From assembly GCA_902782955.1 (NCBI GenBank), contig CACZPD010000173.1:1-13380 (forward strand): a stretch of 13,380 nt of DNA, read 5' to 3'. The notes under the pieces are model-generated. The model was not told the origin of the DNA and did no database searches. It saw only the letters and a program-made list of their open reading frames with translations. Position numbers and translations under genes: made by a program. Of this stretch, positions 6,890 through 13,380 are shown piece by piece; position 1 is the stretch's first letter, and each line of letters starts with the position of its first letter. The DNA is from an uncultured Erysipelotrichaceae bacterium (GTDB taxonomy: Bacteria; Bacillota_I; Bacilli_A; Erysipelotrichales; Erysipelotrichaceae).

Positions 6890-7777
6890 TTACTTAGCCA
6901 TTGCAGCGACTTCTGCTGCGAAGTTTTCTTCTTTCTTTTCGATGCCTTCACCGACAACGTATTTTGTGAAGCTCTTGACTGCAGAGTCGTTTTCCTTCAG
7001 ATACTGACCGCATTTGATGTTTGTATCCAGGAAGAATTCCTGATCTACCAGGCACATGTCCTGCAGACTCTTGGAAATACGTCCTTCAACGATGCCGGCT
7101 TTGACCTTATCCGGTTTGTTAGCCAGTTTTTCATCCTGATTGACGAGAGCAACCTGGATTTCACGTTCGTGGTCGATAACTTCCTTCGGCATATCATTAC
7201 GGGAAATGTATGTCGGGTTCATGGAAGCAACCTGCATTGCCATGTTCTTGGCAACCTGCGGATCAGTTGTCTTAACAACTGCAACAGCGGAGATTCTTCC
7301 GCCCTGGTGCATGTAGCATCCGAACAGTTCATCATCTGCCTTTTCAATGTTTGTGAAACGGCGGAGTGTGATGTTCTCACCGATCGTAGCGACTGCATTA
7401 ATGAATACATCCTTTAATGTAGCGCCGTCTACCGGTAATGCATATGCTTCTTCAGCTGTCTTGACATCGGAATTGATCAGAACCTTGAGTGTCTTGTCGA
7501 GCAGTTCCAGGAATAATTCATTCTTGGCAACGAAGTCTGTTTCGGAGTTGACTTCAACGATGCAGGCTTTGTTTCCGTCTGTCAGAATTCTGGACAGACC
7601 TTCCGCAGCGACTCTGCTGGCTTTCTTTTCGGACTTGGCGATACCGTTCTTGCGGAGCCAGTCGATTGCCTTTTCAACATCACCATCGGATTCAACAAGC
7701 GCCTTCTTGCAGTCCATCATTCCGGCACCGGTCTTTTCACGAAGGTCTTTAACCATTGAAGCTGTAATATTTGCCAT
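6890..7777 (-). CDS. tsf: Translation elongation factor Ts
   Basis: A 295-residue guanine nucleotide exchange factor for EF-Tu, cytoplasmic. Residues 1-40 are the UBA-like N-terminal domain (MANITASMVKDLREKTGAGM, then MDCKKAL). The core motif SETDFVAKN (78-86) contains the TDFV residues that displace Mg2+/GDP from EF-Tu. The length is close to the family norm of about 290. The start at 7777 lies 5 bases beyond the rpsB stop, with AGGGGGA inside the end of rpsB as ribosome binding site, so S2 and EF-Ts are co-translated in the standard order. pyrH and frr, which follow tsf in many Bacillota, are absent; the operon ends at the terminator. Confidence 0.98.
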   Translation of the reverse strand: MANITASMVKDLREKTGAGMMDCKKALVESDGDVEKAIDWLRKNGIAKSEKKASRVAAEGLSRILTDGNKACIVEVNSETDFVAKNELFLELLDKTLKVLINSDVKTAEEAYALPVDGATLKDVFINAVATIGENITLRRFTNIEKADDELFGCYMHQGGRISAVAVVKTTDPQVAKNMAMQVASMNPTYISRNDMPKEVIDHEREIQVALVNQDEKLANKPDKVKAGIVEGRISKSLQDMCLVDQEFFLDTNIKCGQYLKENDSAVKSFTKYVVGEGIEKKEENFAAEVAAMAK

Positions 7778-7782
7778 GATGA

Positions 7783-8724
7783 TTATTCCCCCTTATTCTC
7801 TTCTTTTACTACTGGTTTTTCTTTTGCTTCAGCAGATTTGTCTGCTGCCGGCTTAGCGTCTCTCTTGAAGATGCGTCTTTCGCCGTTGTACTGACGGCGC
7901 TGCTGCATCTGCGCACGGCGCTCTTCATATTTCTGTCTTCTCTTGCGCTCGTATTCAGCTGCCTGCTGTTCTACGTTGATGATGACATCCTTCATTGTGA
8001 TGTCTTCAACAGTTTCGTCTTCCTGGTGAGCAACTTCCAGAACACCGCCCTTTGCTTCAACGATCGCGTCCGCAATAACGCTGACCATCAGCTTGATGGA
8101 ACGGAGTGCATCATCATTTGCCGGGATCGGATAATCCACAACAGACGGATCTGCATTTGTATCGATCAGTGCGAAGACCGGGATACCGAGCTTTCTTGCT
8201 TCAGCAACAGCATTGTGTTCTTCCAGCGGATCTACGACAAATACTGCATCCGGGAGCTTCTTCATTTCCTTGATGCCGCCGAGGAAGTTGTCGAGTCTTT
8301 CCTTCTTCTTCAGCATGACGGACTGCTCTTTCTTTGTGTAGACATTGATCGTTCCGGATGTTTCCATCTCTTCGATTTCAAGCAGTCTTTTGATGGACTT
8401 CTGGATCGTACGGAAGTTTGTCAGTGTGCCGCCCAGCCAGCGCTGGTTGACATAGAAGCTTCCTGAACGGAGTGCTTCTTCCAGGATCGCAGCCTGAGCC
8501 TGCTTCTTTGTACCTACGAAGAGGACCTTTCCGCCGTCTTCCGTGATCTTTCTGAGAGCAGCGTAAGCTTTGTCAAGCTGTTCTTCAGTCTTTTCCAGGT
8601 CGATGATGTAGACACCGTTTTTGGCAGTGTAGATGAACGGTTTCATCTTCGGGTTCCATTTTCTTGTCTGGTGACCGAAATGAACGCCATTCTCGAGCAT
8701 TTTCCTCATTGAAACAACAGTCAT
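7783..8724 (-). CDS. rpsB: 30S ribosomal protein S2 with extended C-terminus
   Basis: A 313-residue small-subunit ribosomal protein. The core (1 to about 230) has the family signatures: [20 protein letters not shown] (6-25), [13 protein letters not shown] [12 protein letters not shown] region (about 36-46), [14 protein letters not shown] (91-104), PDAVFVVDP (158-166) and [17 protein letters not shown] (190-206). S2 proteins are usually about 230-260 residues. Here roughly 85 more follow, first an Arg/Gln/Glu-rich helix-like stretch (252-288), then a Lys/Glu/Ala tail (289-313). The open frame extends 31 codons upstream to 8817, but the start at 8724 has GAGG nine bases ahead and fits the conserved N-terminus. 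The extension has no S2 homology I can recognise and lies in the leader. Confidence 0.97.
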   Translation of the reverse strand: MTVVSMRKMLENGVHFGHQTRKWNPKMKPFIYTAKNGVYIIDLEKTEEQLDKAYAALRKITEDGGKVLFVGTKKQAQAAILEEALRSGSFYVNQRWLGGTLTNFRTIQKSIKRLLEIEEMETSGTINVYTKKEQSVMLKKKERLDNFLGGIKEMKKLPDAVFVVDPLEEHNAVAEARKLGIPVFALIDTNADPSVVDYPIPANDDALRSIKLMVSVIADAIVEAKGGVLEVAHQEDETVEDITMKDVIINVEQQAAEYERKRRQKYEERRAQMQQRRQYNGERRIFKRDAKPAADKSAEAKEKPVVKEENKGE

Positions 8725-8874
8725 ATTTTTATACCTCGCTTTCCGTTGTTTTCCGCCACAGCTTCGAACACCGAAACACGCGCATCCGCACTGAATGCAG
8801 ATTAGAACCACGTGCACGGAACGGTGAATTCACTGTGTGAGAAGTACACCTCTCCATAATGAAAAGAGATGCCG
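8725..8874 (-). promoter_or_regulatory. Long 5' leader of rpsB-tsf, possibly autoregulatory
   Basis: From the promoter at 8881-8910 the transcript would carry about 150 untranslated bases before rpsB. Near its 5' end the arms GCATCTCT (8872-8865) and AGAGGTGT (8853-8846) can pair over eight positions with two G-U wobbles, around an 11-base loop. Further down lie a palindrome GTGAATTCAC and several GC-rich short inverted segments. Leaders of this kind before rpsB are used for feedback by S2 in other bacteria. I do not recognise a known leader family here, and I see no hairpin with a U run that would make it an attenuator. Confidence 0.4.
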
Positions 8875-8880
8875 AAAAAT

Positions 8881-8910
8881 ATGATAACATATCCCGATAT
8901 CTCTTGCCAG
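8881..8910 (-). promoter_or_regulatory. Promoter of rpsB-tsf
   Basis: On the minus strand, CTGGCA (8905-8910, four of six to TTGACA) and TATCAT (8881-8886, five of six to TATAAT) are separated by 18 bases. The flanks are AT-rich, as expected for a strong ribosomal protein promoter. The predicted start is near 8874. Confidence 0.55.
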
Positions 8911-8952
8911 TATTATTTAATAGTAAAACCCTTTATTTTGCATGTTTTCAGA

Positions 8953-9357
8953 TCAGGAAGTCTGAATCTCGTAACGCAGGTCTGCAAGATACTGTTCCAT
9001 CCGCTTTTCCATGGTCTTTTTCAGGATCGGGGCCAGTGTCAGTTTGCGGCTGCGCGCCTCAAGTATGACTTCCAGGATCGTATAATCGTCCTCTTCCTCA
9101 AACAGCATCGTGCAGTGTCCAAGCCACTCCGCATTTTCGAATTCCAGATCAAGAGACGCATTTTTCTCATAGTCCGTGATCTCAAAACGGGTGATCAGTT
9201 CTTCCGTATCATACTCTTCAAAACAGCTGTCATTCAGCACAATGATACGCAGGACATTGCTGCGCCATCCGTACTTGTTTACACCGATCACGGTGTCCCA
9301 TACTTTCTGCAGCCTGCCCCTGATCATGATCTTCTTCTGAACCTGTGTTTCCGCCAT
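8953..9357 (-). CDS. SRPBCC (START-like) family protein
   Basis: A 134-residue soluble protein. It starts with a beta strand and short helices, QKKIMIRGRLQKVWDTVIGV (7-26), followed by NKYGWRSNVLRI, an extended antiparallel beta region (LITRFEITDYEKNASLDLEF), and a long C-terminal helix (LKKTMEKRMEQYLADLRYEI, about 112-131). This order is typical of the SRPBCC/polyketide-cyclase-like fold, which binds hydrophobic ligands in a central pocket. The family call rests on pattern, not on catalytic residues. An in-frame ATG at 9396 exists but overlaps the preceding gene and has no ribosome binding site. The ATG at 9357 has AAAAGGAGG four bases upstream. It lies 11 bases after the SGNH gene, so it is the last gene of the topA operon. 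No strong terminator follows. Ligand and role unknown. Confidence 0.72.
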   Translation of the reverse strand: MAETQVQKKIMIRGRLQKVWDTVIGVNKYGWRSNVLRIIVLNDSCFEEYDTEELITRFEITDYEKNASLDLEFENAEWLGHCTMLFEEEDDYTILEVILEARSRKLTLAPILKKTMEKRMEQYLADLRYEIQTS

Positions 9358-9368
9358 ACATCCTCCTT

Positions 9369-10520
9369 TTATCTGAATTTCGACAGATCGATGCATTCAG
9401 CCATCGCTTCGTATCCTGCCTTGCTCGGATGGAGATGATCCCCGCTGTCATAAGCGGCCAGGAACTTCCGAGGATCCTGCGGATCACGGAGTGTCCTGTC
9501 GAAATCAACGCATCCGTCAAACAGACCGGATGTTCTCAGCCATCCGTTTACTTCTTCTTTCAGTGATTCACGGAAATCCGCATATGTCCGCCATCCATAG
9601 ATCGGCAGAAGCGTCCCCGCATAAACTTTATAGCCCATCTCCTTTGCAGGAGTCACATAAATATCCCTGATGCCGTCAGTCAGATCCTTTGCCTGCGGCA
9701 GATCGCTCCACGGCCGCCAGGGATTCACCTCTGATCCGACAGGATGGATGATATCGTTGATACCGTGCTGGATAATGACAAGATCAGCTCCTGCCGTATC
9801 CATTTCATCACGGAAGCGGAACTCCCCTTTCCTTCCGTAAGCGGCATAGGTCGTGCAGTTGTATTCCCGCAGAATCCGTGTCCCGCTGATCGCGCGTCTG
9901 ATGACGGCCGTATTCCGGATGCCTGCTTTCCAGAGACGCAGCGCAAGATAATCCGGCCAGTCCTGCGCGGTGAGGGAATCACCGTAACAGATCAGGGCGT
10001 GGTTGTTTTCATCCGTACAGACATCGATGGTATTCAGGAAAAAGAACCATCCTGTTCTCCTGGTGTCATCCAGCGGGAGGACCCGTTCGGTTTCATGGTT
10101 TCCGTAGGAATAATATCCGACGGAAAGCGGTCCGGTGATCAGGACGCCGGCATTCATCTGGGTATAATCTTCGAGGTAGATGGAGACGGATATCGTTTCC
10201 CCTGCCCCGATCATGCATTCCATCTCATCGGAGACGACCTTCTCACCCGGTGGGATAACGATTTCTTCCTGTCCGTCCAGTGTGATGCGGCGGACCGTTT
10301 CGGGATCGATCACCTGCTTATGGATCTCCCTGGCGTAAGATGCGCGGATACGGACATGTTCCGTTCCGGAAATATTCGAAAAATGAAACCGGATCTTCGA
10401 ACCGGACAGAAACATACGGATCGGATACCGCAGTGTCATATTCTTCGTGTAGGTACATTCCTTCTGATCGATGATCGATGTGGCATTTCCCCAGCATGCG
10501 ACCCATTTCCCTTTTTCCAT
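9369..10520 (-). CDS. SGNH/GDSL-type esterase or acyl hydrolase
   Basis: A 383-residue protein in two parts. Residues 1 to about 165 are beta-rich (FLSGSKIRFHFSN; VVSDEMECMIGAGETISVSI), resembling the N-terminal sandwich found before GDSL domains. Residues about 175-380 are the SGNH hydrolase: block I YGDSLTAQDWP with nucleophile S182, block II SGTRIL with G213, block III GINDI with N255, and block V DHLHPS with D361 and H364. All catalytic positions are present, so it is probably active on an ester, such as an acetylated glycan, or a lysophospholipid. No signal peptide is visible, so the site of action appears cytoplasmic unless export is non-classical. The start at 10520 has GGAGG six bases upstream and lies one base after the xerC stop. 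An in-frame upstream ATG at 10574 lies inside xerC and has no good ribosome binding site. Confidence 0.85.
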   Translation of the reverse strand: MEKGKWVACWGNATSIIDQKECTYTKNMTLRYPIRMFLSGSKIRFHFSNISGTEHVRIRASYAREIHKQVIDPETVRRITLDGQEEIVIPPGEKVVSDEMECMIGAGETISVSIYLEDYTQMNAGVLITGPLSVGYYSYGNHETERVLPLDDTRRTGWFFFLNTIDVCTDENNHALICYGDSLTAQDWPDYLALRLWKAGIRNTAVIRRAISGTRILREYNCTTYAAYGRKGEFRFRDEMDTAGADLVIIQHGINDIIHPVGSEVNPWRPWSDLPQAKDLTDGIRDIYVTPAKEMGYKVYAGTLLPIYGWRTYADFRESLKEEVNGWLRTSGLFDGCVDFDRTLRDPQDPRKFLAAYDSGDHLHPSKAGYEAMAECIDLSKFR

Positions 10521-10521
10521 A

Positions 10522-11460
10522 TCAGTCCTCCGACAGATTCCGTTTTGAATGCGGGTGTGCAAGATCAACGACACGCGCCAGCTTGTCCTGTGTCACATGT
10601 GTATAGATCTGTGTTGTAGAAAGATTCTCATGACCGAGCAGTTCCTGCACGATGCGCAGATCCGCGCCGTTGTCCAGAAGATGCGTCGCGAAGGAATGAC
10701 GGATCATGTGCGGATGCACATGGATGGTCAGTCCCGCGTCAATGCCTGCCTGCTCGATGATCATCTGGATGCTGCGGGGCGTGATCTTTTTTCCCCTGCG
10801 GGAAAGAAACAGATACGGGTTATCCTCGTTCTCCCCCAGCAGCACCGGACGGGATTCCTCAAGATACAGCCTGATCAGCCGGCCGCACCTGGGATAGAAA
10901 GGAACCATCCGTTCCTTGCTTTCCTTTCCGATCACGGAAAGGAACCCTTCCTGCAGGCTGACCTTCCTGTATTCCAGTCCCGCGCATTCGGAAACACGCA
11001 GACCGCATGCATACATCACTTCCGTCATACACCTGTCGCGTATGCCGAGCGGGTCTGTCAGGTCAAACGTATGCAGAATATCCTCCATCTGGTCAAATGT
11101 CAGAAACTCCGGAAGTTTTCTCTGTGCGCTTCCGCCGCGGAACATGCGGACAGGATTATTTGTTATGCCTTCTTCCCGGTTGAGATAACGGTAGAAGGAT
11201 TTCAGGGAGGACAGGTTTCTCGCGAAAGAAGCCTTGCTTAAAGCTTTTCCGGTGATCTGTCCGCCTCTGAGTCTGGTTATATAATCACTGACATCCTGTC
11301 TTGTGACTGCGTCAAAGCTCCGGATATCCCTGTCGTGCAGATAATCCAGGAATCGCTGTATATCCCTGCGGTACGCGTCTTCCGTATCGGCGGATCCGGT
11401 CCTGGAAAGCCGGATATGATCCAGGAAACGGTCAAGGACCTTTTCAAAGTTTTCCTTCAT
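10522..11460 (-). CDS. xerC: Tyrosine recombinase XerC/CodV-like
   Basis: A 312-residue site-specific recombinase of the Xer family, which resolves chromosome dimers at dif. Residues about 1-100 are the SAM-like core-binding domain. Residues about 115-305 are the catalytic domain with the full set: R155 (ACGLRVSE), K179 ([12 protein letters not shown]), H251 and R254 ([14 protein letters not shown]), H277 (LLGHENL) and nucleophile Y286 (TTQIYTHV). The length is typical, near 300. By sequence alone XerC and XerD are hard to separate; its place directly after trmFO is that of codV/xerC in Bacillus, so xerC is used. Its ATG at 11460 lies 17 bases inside the end of trmFO, with GGGGAA about 8 bases ahead. 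It is a housekeeping copy: no integrase-linked attachment site or phage gene is nearby. Confidence 0.93.
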   Translation of the reverse strand: MKENFEKVLDRFLDHIRLSRTGSADTEDAYRRDIQRFLDYLHDRDIRSFDAVTRQDVSDYITRLRGGQITGKALSKASFARNLSSLKSFYRYLNREEGITNNPVRMFRGGSAQRKLPEFLTFDQMEDILHTFDLTDPLGIRDRCMTEVMYACGLRVSECAGLEYRKVSLQEGFLSVIGKESKERMVPFYPRCGRLIRLYLEESRPVLLGENEDNPYLFLSRRGKKITPRSIQMIIEQAGIDAGLTIHVHPHMIRHSFATHLLDNGADLRIVQELLGHENLSTTQIYTHVTQDKLARVVDLAHPHSKRNLSED

Positions 11461-12739
11461 TTTTCAATTCCCCGATGATTTTCAGGGCCTTCGGTGCGTA
11501 GGCATTTTTCCTGTCTTTTTTCTTCACTTCCTGTTCCAGATGCATGATGCCGAAATTCGCATTCATCGGCTGGAAATGGTCCGGATCAGCGTGCGTGATG
11601 TAATGCACCATGGCACCTGTCATACAGCCGGGACCGGGAATCACAAGTTCCTCTCCTTTAATATAATGCGCCATGTTGATGCCCGCCAGCATGCCGCTGG
11701 CCGCGCTTTCCACATACCCTTCCACACCGGTCATCTGTCCGGCGAAGAACAGGTCTTCCCTGTCTTTGTACTGGTATGTTTCCTTCAGGCATACCGGGCT
11801 GTTGATATAGGTATTCCGGTGCATGACGCCGAGCCGTACGAATTCCGCATTTTCCAGTCCGGGAATCATCCGCAGAACCCGTTTCTGTTCCGGCCAGGTA
11901 AGATGTGTCTGGAAACCTACGATATTGTATAAGGATGCTTCGGCATTGTCCTGGCGCAGCTGTACCACAGCATATGGCCGTACACCGTCCTTCTCCAGAC
12001 CGACCGGCTTCATCGGGCCGAACAATAATGTCTGTCTGCCCCGTTTTGCCATGATCTCAAACGGCATGCATCCTTCAAAATACACTTCTTTCTCAAATGC
12101 CTTTACAGGTACGGTTTCCGCATGGATCACTGCGTCATAGAACGCATCAAATTCCTCACGGGTCATGGGACAGTTGATATAATCCGCTTCCCCTTTGTCA
12201 TATCTGCTTTTCCGGTATGCTTTGGAAAAGTCTATGGATTCACTTGTGACGATCGGCGCTGCCGCGTCATAGAAATAACAGTATTCTTCTTTCAGAAGTT
12301 TCCGGATCGGCTCCATCAGTCCTTCGCTTGTCAGCGGTCCGGTCGCGATGATCACCGGTCCTTCCGGGATCTCCGTGACTTCTTCAGAAATGATTTCAAT
12401 ATTGGGATCACTGCGCAGTTTTTCCGTAACATATGCCGCAAACTGCTCACGGTCGACCGCAAGCGCGCTGCCGGCTGGAACCCGGCAGTGATCTGCCGCT
12501 TCCATGATCAGGGAACCGGTTTCCCGCATTTCCTGCTTTAAAAGCCCGACGGCATTCGTCAGGGCATCAGAGCGCAGGGAATTGGAACAGACCAGTTCCG
12601 CAAACGCATCGCTTTTATGGGCCGGTGAATGTTTTACCGGTTTCATTTCAAACAGGCGGACCGGAATTCCCCGGCGGGAAAGCTGGTAAGCAGCCTCCGA
12701 ACCGGCAAGTCCGGCACCGATCACATTAACTGTCCTCAT
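11444..12739 (-). CDS. trmFO: tRNA (uracil-5-)-methyltransferase, folate/FAD-dependent
   Basis: A 431-residue cytoplasmic enzyme that makes ribothymidine at tRNA position 54, using methylenetetrahydrofolate and FADH2. The N-terminal FAD-binding motif is [15 protein letters not shown] (6-20, GxGxxG). CSNSLR contains C51 and EGCMPFE contains C224, which correspond to the two functional cysteines Cys53 and Cys226 of the Bacillus subtilis enzyme. [16 protein letters not shown] (334-349) is the conserved C-terminal FAD-contact segment. The start at 12739 overlaps the topA stop as ATGA; the in-frame ATG at 12817 is inside topA and is rejected. No strong Shine-Dalgarno is seen, so translation probably depends on coupling to topA. 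The length equals the usual 430-440. Confidence 0.97.
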   Translation of the reverse strand: MRTVNVIGAGLAGSEAAYQLSRRGIPVRLFEMKPVKHSPAHKSDAFAELVCSNSLRSDALTNAVGLLKQEMRETGSLIMEAADHCRVPAGSALAVDREQFAAYVTEKLRSDPNIEIISEEVTEIPEGPVIIATGPLTSEGLMEPIRKLLKEEYCYFYDAAAPIVTSESIDFSKAYRKSRYDKGEADYINCPMTREEFDAFYDAVIHAETVPVKAFEKEVYFEGCMPFEIMAKRGRQTLLFGPMKPVGLEKDGVRPYAVVQLRQDNAEASLYNIVGFQTHLTWPEQKRVLRMIPGLENAEFVRLGVMHRNTYINSPVCLKETYQYKDREDLFFAGQMTGVEGYVESAASGMLAGINMAHYIKGEELVIPGPGCMTGAMVHYITHADPDHFQPMNANFGIMHLEQEVKKKDRKNAYAPKALKIIGELKNEGKL

Positions 12740-13380
12740 GATCCGCTTTTCTTTCTTCTGGCTGTCTTTTTCCGGGCAGCGATCGATTCGCCTTTCAGGC
12801 TTTCCATATATCTGCATTTCGGGAAATTGGAGCAGCCGAGGAAATAGGTGCCGTAACGGGATTTCCGCTTCAGCAGTTCACCGCCGCATTCCGGACAGAT
12901 CTTTCCGGTCGGCTCCGGCGCTTCCTTTTCCTTTTCTTCCGACTGCCTGGTATAACGGCACTTCGGGAAATTACTGCAGGAAATGAATTTGCCGTAACGG
13001 CCTGTGCGGTAAACAAGCTCGCCGCCGCATTCCGGACATGTTTCACCTACTTTTTCCGGCTTGATCTTTTCCATATTTTCATATGCCTTATCGAGCAGCG
13101 GTGTAAAGCGGTCATAGAAGGAACGGAGTGTTTCCGTTTCTTTCCTGTTTCCTTCAGCGATCTCATCCAGCATGGTTTCCATCTCAGCTGTATATTTCAC
13201 ATTGATGATATCTTCGAAAAACTCATCCAGTTTCTCGGTAGTGAGCGTTCCCTGCGGCGTCGGGCGGAATACTTTCGTCTTTCCGGAAGCTGTTGTCTTT
13301 TCCAGACTGACATAGCTTCTTGCCTGCAGCGTGTCGATGATCATGGCATATGTGGAAGGTCTTCCGATGCCTTCTTCTTC
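12736..13380 (-). CDS. topA: DNA topoisomerase I, C-terminal part (5' end outside window)
   Basis: The last 214 codons of a type IA topoisomerase, open to the window edge. The visible N-terminal segment [20 protein letters not shown] is the conserved TopA domain that carries GIGRPSTYA. The active-site tyrosine and Toprim domain lie upstream, outside the window. Two zinc ribbons close the protein: C115, C118, C135 and C141 ([20 protein letters not shown] region), and C162, C165, C183 and C189. A Lys/Arg-rich tail ([12 protein letters not shown]) ends it. Many homologues have two or more such ribbons, which bind single-stranded DNA. The stop overlaps the trmFO start. The enzyme relaxes negative supercoils; expression probably drives the whole downstream operon. 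Confidence 0.97.
   Translation of the reverse strand, partial: EEEGIGRPSTYAMIIDTLQARSYVSLEKTTASGKTKVFRPTPQGTLTTEKLDEFFEDIINVKYTAEMETMLDEIAEGNRKETETLRSFYDRFTPLLDKAYENMEKIKPEKVGETCPECGGELVYRTGRYGKFISCSNFPKCRYTRQSEEKEKEAPEPTGKICPECGGELLKRKSRYGTYFLGCSNFPKCRYMESLKGESIAARKKTARRKKSGS

Noticed and set aside
8725..8817. 31-codon N-terminal extension of S2
   Set aside because: No family similarity. The start at 8724 has a ribosome binding site and the conserved N-terminus.
8947..8966. Small hairpin (TTCAGA / TCTGAA) at the end of the SRPBCC gene as a terminator
   Set aside because: Only a 6-bp AT-rich stem with no T run after it on the minus strand. It is too weak, so read-through into rpsB is possible.
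9744..10619. Plus-strand open frame of 291 codons
   Set aside because: Antisense to the SGNH gene, whose catalytic blocks are clear on the minus strand. It reflects codon bias leaving the opposite strand stop-free.
10549..11241. Plus-strand open frame of 230 codons
   Set aside because: Antisense to xerC, which carries all six catalytic residues; the antisense product has no recognisable motif.
10522..11460. Tyrosine recombinase as sign of a mobile element
   Set aside because: Its place in the topA-trmFO operon, standard length and lack of attachment repeats or phage genes indicate a housekeeping Xer protein.

Overview
The window looks like ordinary chromosome from a low-to-mid GC Gram-positive bacterium (Bacillota), possibly an Erysipelotrichia- or Clostridia-like gut organism. 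The grounds are the gene order topA-trmFO-xerC, the folate-type TrmFO, strong AGGAGG-type ribosome binding sites, the fused FeoA-FeoB protein and a lipoprotein with a Firmicute-type lipobox. Genus-level placement is inference. No rRNA, tRNA, CRISPR array, insertion sequence or phage gene was found, and there is no gene-free stretch above 300 bases.

Left third (1-4339), all on the minus strand. In transcription order these are a secreted Cthe_2159-like beta-helix lipoprotein (4339-3011), a terminator, a ferrous iron transporter FeoAB (2922-589) with its own promoter and a possible Fur-type operator, and an edge-truncated gene (540-1). The edge gene pairs an N-terminal zinc ribbon with a domain resembling the C-terminal domain of ribosomal protein L7/L12, then a Pro/Glu-rich tail.

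Middle (4340-6823). A 170-base divergent intergenic region separates the lipoprotein gene from a plus-strand two-gene ABC transporter operon. Its first gene fuses a multi-pass membrane domain to an ABCG-like ATPase. Its second is an ABC-2/ABCG-like permease. A bidirectional terminator (6836-6867) ends this operon and the converging rpsB-tsf operon.

Right half (6890-13380), all on the minus strand. A tightly packed operon reads topA (partial), trmFO, xerC/codV, an SGNH/GDSL esterase-like gene and an SRPBCC-fold gene. Translated genes overlap or lie a few bases apart. Next comes a 228-base gap holding a good promoter and a roughly 150-base 5' leader, then rpsB and tsf. In Bacillus subtilis the topA-trmFO-codV block continues with clpQ-clpY-codY and rpsB-tsf with pyrH-frr. 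Here an esterase-like gene and an SRPBCC gene stand in the first position, and tsf is followed directly by a terminator.

No clear previously undescribed multi-gene system is evident. The most notable signals are: (1) the zinc-ribbon plus L7/L12-CTD-like protein; (2) a perfect 10-bp inverted repeat that puts the Shine-Dalgarno of the lipoprotein mRNA in a hairpin loop and part of its AUG in the stem; (3) the membrane-domain/ABC ATPase fusion; and (4) the S2 protein with an approximately 85-residue charged tail and a long leader.
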